From WHTI01 sp963756365 (GTDB lineage Bacteria > Actinomycetota > CADDZG01 > WHSQ01): a stretch of 64,000 nucleotides of DNA. A program made the translations under genes and the position numbers. Under the pieces are notes generated by a model that saw nothing but the letters and a program-made list of their open reading frames with translations, searched no databases and had not been told where the DNA came from. Shown in pieces: positions 27,666 through 43,869 of this stretch (positions within the stretch are counted from its first letter, which is position 1; each line of letters begins with the position of its first letter). The DNA is taken from the NCBI GenBank assembly GCA_963756365.1, contig CAVWNF010000003.1:186001-250000 (forward strand), in the 5' to 3' direction.

Positions 27666-29630
27666 ATGAGGCTACGGAGGATGTTGGGGGCCGCTGCTGC
27701 TATCGGGATGTTGTCTGTGGCGGTGCCGTCGGCCGGGGCCCCCTCAGCTCTGGGGGTAGGGGCGGGCCTGGTTCCGGTGAAGTGTGCAGCTACCGACATC
27801 ACCCCCGATGGGCGGGTGTTCCCCGAGCCTCAGGTGAGCGCCACCTTCCTGAGCTTCAGCGATTTCCGGTGCGGGATCACGCTGCTCGACAACCTTCACC
27901 CCAACTCCATCGAGATCGGGATCCGGGGCAGATCTGCGAGCGACCACCCGATCTACGACGTCCAGGTCACCGATGAGAGCATCCCGGCGTCCGAGAAGCG
28001 CCACCTCTTCATCCTCAATTCGATCCACGGGAACGAGCCCGCCGGGCGCGAAGGCGCAGCCCGGGTGATCGAGGACATGGTCGATGAGCGGTTCATGGCG
28101 ACCGAGGGTTTCATCGGCGAGACGATGGATCGATTCATCGTTCACTTCGTCTTCCCCAACCCTGACGGCTGGGTCAACGGAGACATCTACGGGCACGACG
28201 ATGCCGGGCTCACGCATACCCGGGCCAATAACGGGGGCCGGGACCTCAATCGCAACTTCCCCGTCCAGGGGTTCCTACGGGCGAGCAACGGAACGCTCGA
28301 TCAGCCTGAGGGTAGAGCGGTCAAGGATCTGTTGCTCCAACACGCGGACACAACTCACGACGTCGACGACCCGGCCAACCGCGGCTGGTACCTCGGTACC
28401 GACAATCACGGCCAAAGCGTCAAGCCGGTAGCGGCTTCGGGCCTCCAGATCGTCGGTCAGTTCGATTTCCAGAAGTCTGAGCGCCTCGCTCACTTCGCCG
28501 ACGGGATCGAGGGCGCGATGGCGGAATACGGGGTCCTCGACGTGCTCCAGCAGCTGAACACCCTCACGGACGGAGAGGTGCGCCCATACGAATGGGGCAC
28601 GCTCTACGACATCTTGGGCTACTCGGCATCTGGCTCGGGGATCGACTACTACAACACTCCCGGCGTGGTGGAAGGCACCGGGTTCGCCACCGAGATGACT
28701 GCCTCGAACGCTCCTTACAACTTCCTCGCATACCCACACCTCCTCAACCAGATGTGGGTGAACTCCACCCGGGCGATCAACTACACGATGATGCGCGAGG
28801 CGGTCGATCCGCCGTCGGTCACCTACCCGACGGGGGGCCAGGCGGCATACGTCTTCGATCCGGCCGTAGTGACCCATGACGACGCGGATGCCTTCGGGTC
28901 TGGGAATGCAACGATCCCCTCGGGCTTCACTGGCAATCTGCCCGAGGTTGACCCCGATTTCGAGTTCGAGCCCTACGAGGTCACGAGGATGAGGTTCTTC
29001 GAGGATCTCAACGACTACGCCGATCGACCACTCGACGCCCTCGAGGTGTCGGCCGTCCTGGCGGATCCATCGATCCTGGACGACTACGACTCCCTCGTTC
29101 TCGCCGACAACCCGATGCCTGGCGCCGGAGATCGTGCCGCCTGGGTGGCCGCCCTCGAGCGGTTCGTCACTTCGGGGGGCAACCTGATCGTCACCGACGG
29201 CGCTGCACCGATCCTGGCCGACCTCGTAGCACCGATAGCACCCTCAAACATCACGATGACCCGCTCGAACGTTGGCTATGTGGACTTCGGCGACCGAACC
29301 CACCCGCTCAACGCAGGACTCCGTGGGGTGGCGTCCCAGACCTACGACGTCATACCGATCGGATATCCCGACAACGCGGGGCAGGCCCCCAACTGGCGGG
29401 TGGCCACATCCGTATGGAACGCAGCCGGCGGCTACACGGCTGGCACGACCGGGAGCAACCAGACCAGCTACGGCGAACTGTCCCTCGGTGCCGGAAAGAT
29501 CCGCTTCCTGGGTGCCTTGTTGCCCCAGCCGACCGAGGCCTATTTCCACCCTTATGGTCTCCAGAACTACGCGGTCACCTACACCGGCTACACGCTTCTG
29601 GCGAACATGCTCGAGTACTCCAGGCCCTAG
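27666..29630 (+). CDS. Secreted M14-family zinc carboxypeptidase
   Basis: 654 residues. A Sec signal peptide (RRMLGAAAAIGMLSVAVPSA, cleavage after GA) precedes an M14 domain with zinc ligands in HGNEPAGRE (HxxE) and the third His in DNHGQS, plus the substrate-binding NPDGW and GRDLNRNFP segments. The C-terminal third (about residues 440-654) resembles a ThuA/amidotransferase-like fold (DDYDSLVLADNPM, RFVTSGGNLIVTDG). It probably trims peptides or cell-wall fragments outside the cell. ATG 27666 follows GGAGG at 8 nt. It lies between rplL and rpoB, where most bacteria have no gene; it has no transport or immunity partner nearby. Confidence 0.87.
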   Translation: MRLRRMLGAAAAIGMLSVAVPSAGAPSALGVGAGLVPVKCAATDITPDGRVFPEPQVSATFLSFSDFRCGITLLDNLHPNSIEIGIRGRSASDHPIYDVQVTDESIPASEKRHLFILNSIHGNEPAGREGAARVIEDMVDERFMATEGFIGETMDRFIVHFVFPNPDGWVNGDIYGHDDAGLTHTRANNGGRDLNRNFPVQGFLRASNGTLDQPEGRAVKDLLLQHADTTHDVDDPANRGWYLGTDNHGQSVKPVAASGLQIVGQFDFQKSERLAHFADGIEGAMAEYGVLDVLQQLNTLTDGEVRPYEWGTLYDILGYSASGSGIDYYNTPGVVEGTGFATEMTASNAPYNFLAYPHLLNQMWVNSTRAINYTMMREAVDPPSVTYPTGGQAAYVFDPAVVTHDDADAFGSGNATIPSGFTGNLPEVDPDFEFEPYEVTRMRFFEDLNDYADRPLDALEVSAVLADPSILDDYDSLVLADNPMPGAGDRAAWVAALERFVTSGGNLIVTDGAAPILADLVAPIAPSNITMTRSNVGYVDFGDRTHPLNAGLRGVASQTYDVIPIGYPDNAGQAPNWRVATSVWNAAGGYTAGTTGSNQTSYGELSLGAGKIRFLGALLPQPTEAYFHPYGLQNYAVTYTGYTLLANMLEYSRP

Positions 29631-29684
29631 GCGGGGGCCGGGGAATCGTGAGACTGGTTTGAGCGTTACAGGTACTGGAAACGG

Positions 29685-29713
29685 TTGACCCACCCGGACC
29701 GGGGGTCTACGCT
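29685..29713 (+). promoter_or_regulatory. Upstream sigma-70-type promoter for rpoBC (P1)
   Basis: TTGACC (29685-29690), 17-bp spacer, TACGCT (29708-29713). Located just after the M14 gene. Confidence 0.65.
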
Positions 29714-29770
29714 GACCTCGGTCCACCAGAGGAGTACTCATAGAGGCTTCGTTCGGATCAAGCATCCCGC

Positions 29771-29800
29771 TTGACGCCAGTGGAGGCTGCCGCCTACACT
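29771..29800 (+). promoter_or_regulatory. Downstream sigma-70-type promoter for rpoBC (P2)
   Basis: TTGACG (29771-29776), 18-bp spacer, TACACT (29795-29800); predicted start near 29807. The remaining leader of about 160 nt contains CCCGTTCG (29821-29828) complementary to CGAACGGG (29873-29880), enclosing a smaller GCGG/CCGC pairing. The gene-free stretch 29631-29964 holds only these two promoters, this stem and the AGGAGG of rpoB. Confidence 0.7.
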
Positions 29801-29964
29801 GGCTGTTTGCTGTGCCAGAACCCGTTCGTTCCCCTCGCCATGTCGCGCGGCTAAGAACCGCCCAAGGCGTACCGAACGGGAGTTGGGGCGAAGGTCGGAT
29901 CCTCGGGTCGGTCTCTTCCTCCAGTCACGTAACCGTCTGATCAGGACACATACAGGAGGCTCGC

Positions 29965-32900
29965 TTGTCGTCGTCTAACGCTCTGCGCGAACGCCGTTCT
30001 TTCGCCAAGCTCGACGAGGTTCTCCCACCGCCGAATCTGATCTCAGTTCAGAAGGAGTCGTTCGATCGGTTCATCCAGACCGATCTGCGTACGACGCTGA
30101 ACGAGATCTCGCCGGTCGAGGACTTCACCGGGAACCTGGCTCTGGAGTTCCTCAAGCACGAGTTCAAGGATCCCAAGTTCGATGAGGACGAGTGCAAGGA
30201 GAAGGACATGACCTTCTCTCGTCCGCTCTTCGTCACCTGCGCCTTCATCAACAAGGAAACGGGTGAGATCAAGGAGCAGACGGTCTTCATGGGGGACTTC
30301 CCGATGATGACCGACACCGGAACCTTCATCATCAACGGCACCGAGCGGGTCGTCGTGTCGCAGTTGGTGCGGTCCCCGGGCGTCTATTTCGATAAGAGCA
30401 TCGACAAGACGACCGACAAGGACATCTACACCTGCAAGATCATCCCTGCCCGTGGCGCCTGGCTCGAGTTCGAGAGCGACAAGAAGGACATGATCGGCGT
30501 ACGGGTGGACCGGAAGCGTCGTCAGAACGTGACGGTGCTGCTCAAGGCCCTCGGCTACGGGAACGACCAGGAGATCCTCGACCTCTTCGATGGGGCCGAG
30601 TCGATCGCTGCGACTCTCGAGAAGGATGCGATCGAAACCGAGGAAGACGCCCTCATCGATATCTACCGCAAGCTCCGTCCGGGTGAGCCCCCGACGGTTG
30701 AGTCGGCGCGGTCTTTGATCGAGAACCTCTTCTTCAACCCCAAGCGCTACGACCTCGCAAGGGTCGGTCGTTACAAGGTCAACAAGAAGCTCGGCATGAA
30801 GTACGGCGAGAAGGACATCGACGAGATGGGCACGGTGCTCCGCAAGGAAGACATCCTCGCCACGATCCAGTATCTCGTTCGTCTCCACGCCCAGGACCCT
30901 GAGGTCGAGACCGACGACATCGACAACTTCGCGAACCGCCGCATCCGTCCGGTAGGTGAGCTGATCCAGAACCAGATCCGGGTCGGCCTATCCCGTATGG
31001 AGCGTGTCGTACGCGAGCGCATGACCACGCAGGACGTCGAGGCGATCACGCCTCAGACCCTGATCAACATCCGGCCAGTGGTGGCGGCGATCAAGGAGTT
31101 CTACGGGTCGTCTCAGCTCAGCCAGTTCATGGACCAGACGAACCCCCTTACAGGACTGACCCACAAGCGTCGTCTGTCGGCGCTTGGCCCAGGTGGTCTG
31201 TCTCGTGAGCGAGCAGGGTTCGAGGTCCGTGACGTTCACTCGTCGCACTACGGCCGCATGTGCCCGATCGAGACACCTGAAGGCCCGAACATCGGCCTTA
31301 TCGGTTCCCTCTCGACCTACGCACGCCTCAACCAGTACGGCTTCATCGAGACCCCGTACCGCAAGGTCGAGAACAACCGAGTAACCACCAAGATCGATTA
31401 CCTGACCGCCGACCTCGAGTCGCGTGCGGTGATCGCTCAGGCCAACGCCGTGCTCGACGACAAGGGCAACTTCATCGACGACAAGGTGCTGGTTCGTGGT
31501 CGCCAGAACGAGATCGAGTACACGACGCCCGACCGCGTCGACTACATGGACGTGAGCCCGAAGCAGATCATCTCGGTGTCTACGGCTTCGATCCCGTTCC
31601 TCGAGCACGACGACGCCAACCGAGCCTTGATGGGCGCCAACATGCAGCGTCAGGCGGTTCCTTTGGTCCGCCCCCAGGCCCCCTATGTTGGGACCGGGCT
31701 CGAGTTCCGCATCGCGGTTGACGCCGGCGACGTGATCATCTCCCAGGAGGCGGGCACCGTTGAGGAAGTCTCGGCCGCCCGCATCGTCGTCAAGGGCTCC
31801 AAGAACACGAAGACCTACAAGCTCGACAAGTTCCGCCGCTCCAACCAGTCGACCTGCATCAACCAGAAGCCGGTCGTCAAGGAAGGACAGAAGGTCAAGG
31901 AAGGCGACGTGCTCGCTGACGGACCTTCCACCGACCAGGGCGAGCTGTCCTTGGGTGCCAACCTCATGGTCGCGTTCATGTCGTGGGAGGGCTACAACTT
32001 CGAGGACGCGATCATCGTTTCCGAGCGCCTCGTCAAGGAAGACGTCCTCACCTCGATCCACATCGAGGAGTACGAGGTCGACGCCCGCGACACCAAGCTC
32101 GGGGCAGAAGAGATCACCCGTGACATCCCCAACGTCTCGGAAGAGGTCCTCGCTGACCTCGACGAGCGCGGGATCATCCGCATCGGTGCCGACGTTGGCC
32201 CCGGCGATGTTCTCGTTGGGAAGGTCACTCCCAAGGGTGAGACCGAGCTGACTCCAGAGGAGCGCCTGCTGAGGGCGATCTTCGGTGAGAAGGCGCGTGA
32301 GGTCCGTGACACCTCGCTCAAGATGCCGCACGGCGAATCGGGCAAGGTCATCGGTGTGCGCGAGTTCTCGCGTGACGCCGGCGACGAACTGCCTCCCGGC
32401 GTCAACGAGCTGGTCCGTGTCTTCGTCGCTCAGAAGCGCAAGATCTCCGAGGGCGACAAGCTGGCTGGACGCCACGGGAACAAGGGCGTTATCTCCAAGA
32501 TCCTTCCCGAGCACGACATGCCATTCCTCGAGGACGGGACCCCGGTCGACATCATCCTGAACCCGCTGGGTGTGCCGTCCCGGATGAACCTCGGTCAGGT
32601 CCTCGAAACCCACCTTGGTTGGGTAGCGAAGATGCGCTGGGAGGACAAGGACAACAAGGTCGAACCAGGTAAGTGGGCGCGCGACGAACCGACTTTCGTC
32701 TCGACCCCGGTGTTCGACGGAGCCAAGGAGGACGAACTCCTCGAGGCTCTCGACATGGCGTCCAAGCGACCCAGCGAGTATCCGCTCGTGAACTCGGTCG
32801 GTAAGGCGCAGCTCTACGACGGTCGCTCCGGCGAGCCGTACGACAACGCCATCACCGTCGGCTACATGTACATCCTGAAGTTGAGCCACATGGTGGATGA

Positions 32901-33315
32901 CAAGATCCACGCTCGGTCCACCGGCCCGTACTCGATGATCACCCAGCAGCCTTTGGGTGGTAAGGCGCAGTTCGGTGGCCAGCGGTTCGGCGAGATGGAG
33001 GTCTGGGCACTTGAGGCATACGGAGCGTCGTACTGCCTGCAGGAGTTGCTCACGATCAAGTCCGACGACGTGCTCGGCCGCGTGAAGGTCTACGAGGCCA
33101 TCGTCAAGGGCGAGAACATCCCGACCCCGGGGATCCCCGAGAGCTTCAAGGTTCTGATCAAGGAGATGCAGTCCCTGTGCCTGAACGTCGAGGTTCTCTC
33201 GGCTGAGGGTGAAGAGATCGAGATGAAAGAGATCGACGAAGACATCTTCCGCACCGCTGAAGAGTTGGGCATCGATCTGTCCCGTCCTGAGAAGTCTTCC
33301 GTCGAGGAGGTATGA
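29965..33315 (+). CDS. rpoB: DNA-directed RNA polymerase subunit beta
   Basis: 1116 residues, the usual actinobacterial length. The rifampicin-pocket region reads [20 protein letters not shown] then [11 protein letters not shown], which is the wild-type pattern. Further conserved blocks are [26 protein letters not shown] and the C-terminal [16 protein letters not shown]. The TTG start has AGGAGG upstream; the first residues [20 protein letters not shown] fit homologues. Co-transcribed with rpoC, 5 nt downstream. Long open frames on the opposite strand here are codon-bias shadows. Confidence 0.98.
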   Translation: MSSSNALRERRSFAKLDEVLPPPNLISVQKESFDRFIQTDLRTTLNEISPVEDFTGNLALEFLKHEFKDPKFDEDECKEKDMTFSRPLFVTCAFINKETGEIKEQTVFMGDFPMMTDTGTFIINGTERVVVSQLVRSPGVYFDKSIDKTTDKDIYTCKIIPARGAWLEFESDKKDMIGVRVDRKRRQNVTVLLKALGYGNDQEILDLFDGAESIAATLEKDAIETEEDALIDIYRKLRPGEPPTVESARSLIENLFFNPKRYDLARVGRYKVNKKLGMKYGEKDIDEMGTVLRKEDILATIQYLVRLHAQDPEVETDDIDNFANRRIRPVGELIQNQIRVGLSRMERVVRERMTTQDVEAITPQTLINIRPVVAAIKEFYGSSQLSQFMDQTNPLTGLTHKRRLSALGPGGLSRERAGFEVRDVHSSHYGRMCPIETPEGPNIGLIGSLSTYARLNQYGFIETPYRKVENNRVTTKIDYLTADLESRAVIAQANAVLDDKGNFIDDKVLVRGRQNEIEYTTPDRVDYMDVSPKQIISVSTASIPFLEHDDANRALMGANMQRQAVPLVRPQAPYVGTGLEFRIAVDAGDVIISQEAGTVEEVSAARIVVKGSKNTKTYKLDKFRRSNQSTCINQKPVVKEGQKVKEGDVLADGPSTDQGELSLGANLMVAFMSWEGYNFEDAIIVSERLVKEDVLTSIHIEEYEVDARDTKLGAEEITRDIPNVSEEVLADLDERGIIRIGADVGPGDVLVGKVTPKGETELTPEERLLRAIFGEKAREVRDTSLKMPHGESGKVIGVREFSRDAGDELPPGVNELVRVFVAQKRKISEGDKLAGRHGNKGVISKILPEHDMPFLEDGTPVDIILNPLGVPSRMNLGQVLETHLGWVAKMRWEDKDNKVEPGKWARDEPTFVSTPVFDGAKEDELLEALDMASKRPSEYPLVNSVGKAQLYDGRSGEPYDNAITVGYMYILKLSHMVDDKIHARSTGPYSMITQQPLGGKAQFGGQRFGEMEVWALEAYGASYCLQELLTIKSDDVLGRVKVYEAIVKGENIPTPGIPESFKVLIKEMQSLCLNVEVLSAEGEEIEMKEIDEDIFRTAEELGIDLSRPEKSSVEEV

Positions 33316-33320
33316 GTTAA

Positions 33321-37217
<3,897 letters not shown>

Positions 37218-37237
37218 GCGACAACAGGAGCAAGCTG

Positions 37238-37267
37238 AAGGGGGAGGACCGCGGTCCTCCCCCTTTT
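37238..37267. terminator. Strong terminator between rpoC and the convergent secreted-protein gene
   Basis: AAGGGGGAGGACC and its exact complement GGTCCTCCCCCTT (37238-37265) flank a central CG, then TTTT-type sequence. The near-perfect symmetry, with A on one side and T on the other, could serve both convergent genes. Confidence 0.85.
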
Positions 37268-37280
37268 GCCTTCCTGAGAT

Positions 37281-38219
37281 CTAGAGAGCGGCCGGTACCA
37301 CCGAGGTGTAGCTACACACCTGGGCCTGGCATGCCCTCACGTAGACCGTGTTCTTCGAGCCCGAGAGGCCTGAGATGGTCCCAGTGAAGTTTCCGCCGCT
37401 AAGCGTCGCTGTCTGCGTGTAGGACTGCACTGCCGGATTCTGGCCTGGAGCCCCGACGGCAAGTTCGACCACGCCGCCAACGAAGTACGGGTCCCATCCG
37501 TTGATGAAGTCGCTGGTCGTGGTGTTCCCGATCACGGCCTGGAACGCGGCGGTGATCGACATGCTGGCTTGGAGGCTCTCTATCAACACCGCGCCGGGCT
37601 TAAAGTCCGGAGCGACTACCCGTCCGAGGTTGTCTTTGGTCTCGAACGGCAGATCGACCGTGATCTTCTTGCCGGCAATATCAAAGGTCCCGTTGAGCCA
37701 TGCGAGGTGGTAGCAGCCGGCAAGGGGGGCCCCCTGGTACGAGGCCTGACAGGCGCCGCGCAGCTGGAAGAAGTTCTGGCTCGCGTGGTTGAGGTGACCG
37801 ATCGGATCCTCGGCGGTGGTGACCGATCCGAGATTCGTCCGCTTGGCTTGGATCTGATACGTGTTCGTGCCGATCGCGAATGCCCACGTGTAGCGGACAC
37901 CCTCGGGCGGTACCTCGGCGGGCATATTGGTGACTTCCCAGATGAATCTCAGGCCCCCCGAGATGGGCTCGATCTTCGCGTCGGTAAGGTTCACACCCGC
38001 CGCATCGGCGACCGCAGTCTGCGCGAAATCTGTGTTGCCTCCACCTACGGAGGCAGCGGCTCCGGGCTCGAAGGCCGCCGTACCCGTGACCGTCGCTACC
38101 GTGCCATTAAGAGAGGCCCCGGCGATCGCGACAGAAGGAGCTGCCCCAGCAGGGACGGTGATTGCGCCCACCAGGGCCACCAGTGCCACAGCGGTGAGAA
38201 GCCGAGTCGAACGATGCAT
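37281..38219 (-). CDS. Secreted protein of unknown function
   Basis: 312 residues. A clear signal peptide (LLTAVALVALVGAITVPAGA, cleavage after AGA or AAP) is followed by a Gly/Ala/Thr-rich, beta-strand-rich chain with no transmembrane anchor. Four cysteines (FQLRGACQASYQGAPLAGCY and VRACQAQVCSY) could form two disulfides. The C-terminal part (TATLSGGNFTGTISGLSG) resembles an Ig- or Big-type beta domain. No catalytic motif is recognised. AGGGAGGT stands 4 nt before the ATG. It fills the rpoC-rpsL gap on the opposite strand. Confidence 0.8.
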   Translation of the reverse strand: MHRSTRLLTAVALVALVGAITVPAGAAPSVAIAGASLNGTVATVTGTAAFEPGAAASVGGGNTDFAQTAVADAAGVNLTDAKIEPISGGLRFIWEVTNMPAEVPPEGVRYTWAFAIGTNTYQIQAKRTNLGSVTTAEDPIGHLNHASQNFFQLRGACQASYQGAPLAGCYHLAWLNGTFDIAGKKITVDLPFETKDNLGRVVAPDFKPGAVLIESLQASMSITAAFQAVIGNTTTSDFINGWDPYFVGGVVELAVGAPGQNPAVQSYTQTATLSGGNFTGTISGLSGSKNTVYVRACQAQVCSYTSVVPAAL

Positions 38220-38280
38220 GCTTACCTCCCTTATGGGCCCAAGTTCCTCGTGACGATTTCCGCGGCGGGGGGCAGCGCCC

Positions 38281-38298
38281 TTTGTGCATCTGCACCAA
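38281..38298. promoter_or_regulatory. 18-bp palindromic element between the secreted-protein gene and the str promoter
   Basis: TTTGTGCA, TC, TGCACCAA on the plus strand: a TTxGTGCA-NN-TGCACxAA palindrome. It lies 62 bp upstream of the secreted-protein ATG and 22 bp upstream of the str -35 box, so it could act on either or both. Matches the element at 27584-27601. Confidence 0.5.
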
Positions 38299-38320
38299 GT
38301 AAGGAGTAGGCAGCGTCCGT

Positions 38321-38349
38321 TTGACCGGGTGGGGGAGTTCGCCTATCCT
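38321..38349 (+). promoter_or_regulatory. str operon promoter
   Basis: TTGACC (38321-38326), 17-bp spacer, TATCCT (38344-38349), the same boxes as at rplM. The predicted start is near 38356, giving a leader of about 310 nt. The leader opens with hairpin ACGCCCC/GGGGCGT (38359-38376, loop TCCG) and shows no T-run terminator. Apart from this, the 38220-38665 gap holds only the palindrome above and the rpsL ribosome site. Confidence 0.75.
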
Positions 38350-38665
38350 CTCCCGTCTACGCCCCTCCGGGGGCGTCAACCGCGCGGGAACAGATCTTGC
38401 GCCGCAACGAAGCATCACCCCCAGTTCGGTGAGCTTGGATAGGCCCGGTTGCCCCGGGAACCGTCTCGAGTAGGGGTTCATCGCCGAACGAACGTGTCGC
38501 CGAGAGGACAAACCGGGCCACGCCCGGCACCTATCTTTCGGCCAGACCACGGGAAAAAAGGCCTTCCGGCCGCGACCTGCTCACGCGGGGGTCGTTCGGG
38601 TGGCCCATAGAGGTGAGACGAGTTGAAGTCCGGCTGTGCCCGGGCACGGAGAAGAAAGGACGGTC

Positions 38666-39042
38666 GTGCCGACCATCCAGCAACTGGTTCGTCAAGGACG
38701 AGAACTGAAGAAAGACAAGTCCAAGTCGCCGGCCCTCAAGGGCTCGCCACAGAGGCGTGGTGTCTGCACCCGCGTCTACACGACCACGCCGAAGAAGCCG
38801 AACTCGGCCCTCCGCAAGGTCGCTCGTGTACGTCTCACTTCTGGCATCGAGATCACTGCCTACATCCCAGGCATCGGCCACAACCTCCAGGAGCACTCGA
38901 TCGTGCTCGTTCGTGGTGGCCGAGTTAAGGACCTTCCGGGCGTTCGCTACAAGATCGTCCGTGCCGCCCTGGACACCTCCGGGGTCAAGGACCGGGTCCA
39001 GTCCCGCTCCAAGTACGGAGCGAAGAAGGGTGGTGCTGTCTG

Positions 39043-39043
<1 letters not shown>
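38666..39043 (+). CDS. rpsL: 30S ribosomal protein S12
   Basis: 125 residues. Decoding-centre protein; the [20 protein letters not shown] and [13 protein letters not shown] loops that line the A site are intact, with the lysines linked to streptomycin response present. GTG 38666 ([12 protein letters not shown]) is correct by homology and has AGAAAGGA 5 nt upstream; an in-frame start 30 nt earlier would add a foreign N-terminus. The stop overlaps the rpsG start. Confidence 0.97.
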
Positions 39044-39511
<468 letters not shown>

Positions 39512-39518
39512 CTAGAAC

Positions 39519-41648
39519 ATGACTCAGGCAGCTCAAAAATCGAAAGCGGAGATCCGGGAGTACCCGCTTAATCACACGCGGAACATCGGGATCATGGCCC
39601 ACATCGACGCGGGCAAGACCACCACGACCGAGCGCATCCTCTATTACACCGGCAAGACCTACAAGATCGGTGAGGTCCACGAGGGTGGCGCAGTCATGGA
39701 CTGGATGATCCAGGAGCAGGAGCGCGGCATCACGATCACGTCTGCCGCCACCACCTGCAACTGGAAGGGCTACTGGATCAACATCATCGACACGCCCGGG
39801 CACGTTGACTTCACTATCGAGGTCGAGCGTTCATTGCGCGTGCTCGACGGTGCGGTCGCCGTTTTCGATGCCGTCGCCGGGGTCGAGCCACAGTCCGAGA
39901 CGGTGTGGCGCCAGGCGGACCGCTACCGGGTCCCGCGCATCTGCTTCGTCAACAAGATGGACAGGACGGGCGCCGATTTCTATCGCACGGTCTCGATGAT
40001 CGAGGACCGCCTGAACGGCAAGCCGGTGGTTATCCAGCTTCCGATCGGCAGCGAAGAGAACTTCCACGGCGTCGTAGACCTCGTGACGATGGTCGCTCAC
40101 TACTGGCCGTCCGATGGGATGGGCGAGGAGTGGGAAGACCGCGAGATCGCCGATGACATGAAGGAGCAGGCAGAGAAGTACCACCACGACCTGCTTGAAG
40201 CCATCGCCGACCACGACGAAGAGATCATGGAGAAGTACCTCGGTGAGGAAGAGATCTCACCCGAGGAGATCCGTAGGGGGCTGCGAGCCGCCACGATCAG
40301 CAACTCGATCACCCCGATCCTGTGCGGCACGGCGTTCAAGAACAAGGCCGTCCAGCCGCTGCTCGATGCCGTGACCTTCTATCTCCCCAGTCCGATGGAC
40401 ATCCCTCCTTACGAAGGGTTGCATCCCCAGACCGGCGAGAAGCTCGTCCGTAAGGCCGATGACCTCGAGCCGTTCTCTGCCCTCGCATTCAAGATCATGA
40501 GCGACCCGTACGTCGGGCGCCTGACCTACATGCGGGTCTACTCGGGCTCGCTCAAGAGCGGCGACACGGTCACGAACGCCACCCGGGATCGCAAGGAGCG
40601 CATCGGTCGTCTCCTACAGATGCACGCGAACCATCGCGAGGACAAAGATGCGGTCTTCGCAGGGGACATCGTTGCCGTGGTCGGTCTCAAGCAGACCCTC
40701 ACGGGTGACACCCTGTGTGACCCGAGCGAGCCGGCACTCCTTGAAGAGATGACCTTCCCAACGCCCGTGATCGACGTTGCCATCGAGCCCAAGTCCAAGC
40801 CGGACTCGGACAAGCTCGGCAACGCGCTGCAGCGTCTCTCGGAGGAGGACCCGACGTTCCGGGTCCACACCGATGAAGAGACGGGCCAGACGATCATCTC
40901 CGGGATGGGCGAGCTCCACCTCGAGGTCCTTGTGGACCGTTTGATCCGCGAGTTCAACGTCGGAGCGAACGTCGGTAAGCCTCAGGTCGCATACCGAGAG
41001 ACGATCAAAGAGCCTGTTCAGAAGGTCGTCGTCAGGTATGTGAAGCAGACCGGTGGTAAAGGTCAGTACGCCCACGTCGTCATCGACATGGAGCCGACGG
41101 GCCCTGGTGGCGGTTACGAGTTCATCAACAAGATCACCGGTGGAAAGATCCCAACCGAGTACATCCCGGCGGTCGACCAAGGGGCTCAGGAAGCGATGGC
41201 CTCCGGTGTTCTCGCCGGATACCCGATGGTGGACGCCCGGATCACGCTTACCGATGGCTCGTACCACGACGTGGACTCCTCGGAGATGGCGTTCAAGATC
41301 GCCGGATCCATGGTTCTCAAGGAGGCGACGCGCAAGGCTAAGCCGGTGCTCCTCGAGCCCGTCTTCGACATCGAGGTCGTAACCCCGGACGAGCACATGG
41401 GCGATGTCATGGGTGACCTCTCCAGCCGCCGCGGCAAGATCGGGCACATGGAGCAGCGCGGGACCGACCAGATCATCAAGGCCCAGGTGCCCCTAGCGGA
41501 GATGTTCGGGTACGCAACCGAACTTCGGAGCCGTACGCAGGGACGTGCCACACACTCGATGCAATTCTCGTCGTACCAGGAAGTACCGAAATCGATCGCT
41601 GATGAAGTGGTCGCGCAGGTTCGTGGTGAATCACCGGAAGACAAGTAG
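39519..41648 (+). CDS. fusA: Elongation factor G
   Basis: 709 residues. Translocase GTPase. G1 [16 protein letters not shown]2 [12 protein letters not shown]3 DTPGHVDF and G4 NKMD are present, followed by domains II to V ([11 protein letters not shown] in domain [14 protein letters not shown] in domain V). 7 nt after rpsG and 24 nt before tuf. Confidence 0.98.
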   Translation: MTQAAQKSKAEIREYPLNHTRNIGIMAHIDAGKTTTTERILYYTGKTYKIGEVHEGGAVMDWMIQEQERGITITSAATTCNWKGYWINIIDTPGHVDFTIEVERSLRVLDGAVAVFDAVAGVEPQSETVWRQADRYRVPRICFVNKMDRTGADFYRTVSMIEDRLNGKPVVIQLPIGSEENFHGVVDLVTMVAHYWPSDGMGEEWEDREIADDMKEQAEKYHHDLLEAIADHDEEIMEKYLGEEEISPEEIRRGLRAATISNSITPILCGTAFKNKAVQPLLDAVTFYLPSPMDIPPYEGLHPQTGEKLVRKADDLEPFSALAFKIMSDPYVGRLTYMRVYSGSLKSGDTVTNATRDRKERIGRLLQMHANHREDKDAVFAGDIVAVVGLKQTLTGDTLCDPSEPALLEEMTFPTPVIDVAIEPKSKPDSDKLGNALQRLSEEDPTFRVHTDEETGQTIISGMGELHLEVLVDRLIREFNVGANVGKPQVAYRETIKEPVQKVVVRYVKQTGGKGQYAHVVIDMEPTGPGGGYEFINKITGGKIPTEYIPAVDQGAQEAMASGVLAGYPMVDARITLTDGSYHDVDSSEMAFKIAGSMVLKEATRKAKPVLLEPVFDIEVVTPDEHMGDVMGDLSSRRGKIGHMEQRGTDQIIKAQVPLAEMFGYATELRSRTQGRATHSMQFSSYQEVPKSIADEVVAQVRGESPEDK

Positions 41649-41672
41649 CGGAAGGAAGAGGGAGAGAGGACG

Positions 41673-42863
<1,191 letters not shown>

Positions 42864-42875
42864 AGAGAAAAGACT

Positions 42876-43187
42876 TTGGCGAACGGAATGAAGATCAGGA
42901 TCAGGCTCAAGGCGTATGACCACGAGGTCATCGACCAGTCGGCACGCAAGATCGTCGAGACGGTTACTCGTACAGGCGCCAGCGTGAACGGCCCGATCCC
43001 CTTGCCGACCGAGCGTTCCGTGTACACGGTCATCCGCTCGCCGCACAAGGACAAGGACTCACGAGAGCACTTCGAGATGCGTACGCACAAAAGGCTCCTC
43101 GACATAGTTAATCCGACGCCCAAGACGGTCGATTCGCTTCAGCGTCTCGACCTCCCGGCCGGCGTCGACATCGAACTGAAGCTCTAG
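42876..43187 (+). CDS. rpsJ: 30S ribosomal protein S10
   Basis: 103 residues. Contains [20 protein letters not shown], the [19 protein letters not shown] loop and the end [16 protein letters not shown] segment. S10 is also the NusE antitermination partner that binds NusG. TTG start 42876 with AGAGAGAAAAGA upstream. First gene of the S10 block. Confidence 0.96.
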   Translation: MANGMKIRIRLKAYDHEVIDQSARKIVETVTRTGASVNGPIPLPTERSVYTVIRSPHKDKDSREHFEMRTHKRLLDIVNPTPKTVDSLQRLDLPAGVDIELKL

Positions 43188-43212
43188 GCAGAGAAAGAAG
43201 AGGAAGCGAGAC

Positions 43213-43869
43213 ATGACTAAAGGCATCCTCGGTCGCAAGATCGGGATGACCCAGGTCTTCGACGAAGACGGACACGCTGTACCGGTGACCGTCGTGGAGG
43301 CTGGGCCGTGCCGGGTCGCACAAGTGAAGACGCCGGAGAAGGACGGTTACACCGCCGTCCAGCTGGCGTTCGGCGCGCCCAAACGGGTCACGAAGCCTCA
43401 GGCGGGTCACTTCGCCAAGGCGAACATCGACCCCGCCCGTCACGTCGTCGAGTTGCGACTCGACGACCTGGGCGAGTACACGCTCGGTTCAGAGATCCTC
43501 GCCGACGTTTTCGAGGCCGGAGAGGCCGTCGACGTCGTGGGCGTGACCAAGGGCAAGGGCTTCGCTGGTGGGATGAAGCGTCACAACTTCTCCGGTCTGA
43601 GTGCCAGCCACGGTACTCAGAAGAAGCACCGTTCCCCCGGTTCAGTGGGGGCCTGTGCAACGCCAGCCCGTGTCTTCAAGGGCACGCGCATGGCCGGCCA
43701 CATGGGTCACCGAAGGGTCACGACGTTGAACCTGAAGGTCATCAAGGCAGATCCCGAACGCAACCTCTTGCTCCTAAGAGGTGCTGTTCCTGGCCCGAAG
43801 GGTGGACTCGTGATGGTGCGATCCGCGGTTCGGGTCAAGCAGCGCAATCAGGGAAAGAAGGCGTCGTAG
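43213..43869 (+). CDS. rplC: 50S ribosomal protein L3
   Basis: 218 residues. Starts [19 protein letters not shown]; the long loop reaching the peptidyl-transferase centre is [19 protein letters not shown]. Domain order and length are normal. GAGGAAGCGAG precedes the ATG; the rplD ATG follows the stop directly. Confidence 0.97.
   Translation: MTKGILGRKIGMTQVFDEDGHAVPVTVVEAGPCRVAQVKTPEKDGYTAVQLAFGAPKRVTKPQAGHFAKANIDPARHVVELRLDDLGEYTLGSEILADVFEAGEAVDVVGVTKGKGFAGGMKRHNFSGLSASHGTQKKHRSPGSVGACATPARVFKGTRMAGHMGHRRVTTLNLKVIKADPERNLLLLRGAVPGPKGGLVMVRSAVRVKQRNQGKKAS

Noticed and set aside
30988..32910. Long open frame of about 640 codons on the minus strand opposite rpoB
   Set aside because: It mirrors a highly expressed, high-GC gene; composition is the reverse-complement shadow of rpoB codon bias, with no recognisable domain or ribosome site.
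38636..38665. Earlier in-frame start for rpsL
   Set aside because: It would add ten residues not seen in S12 and removes the AGAAAGGA ribosome site from its proper place.
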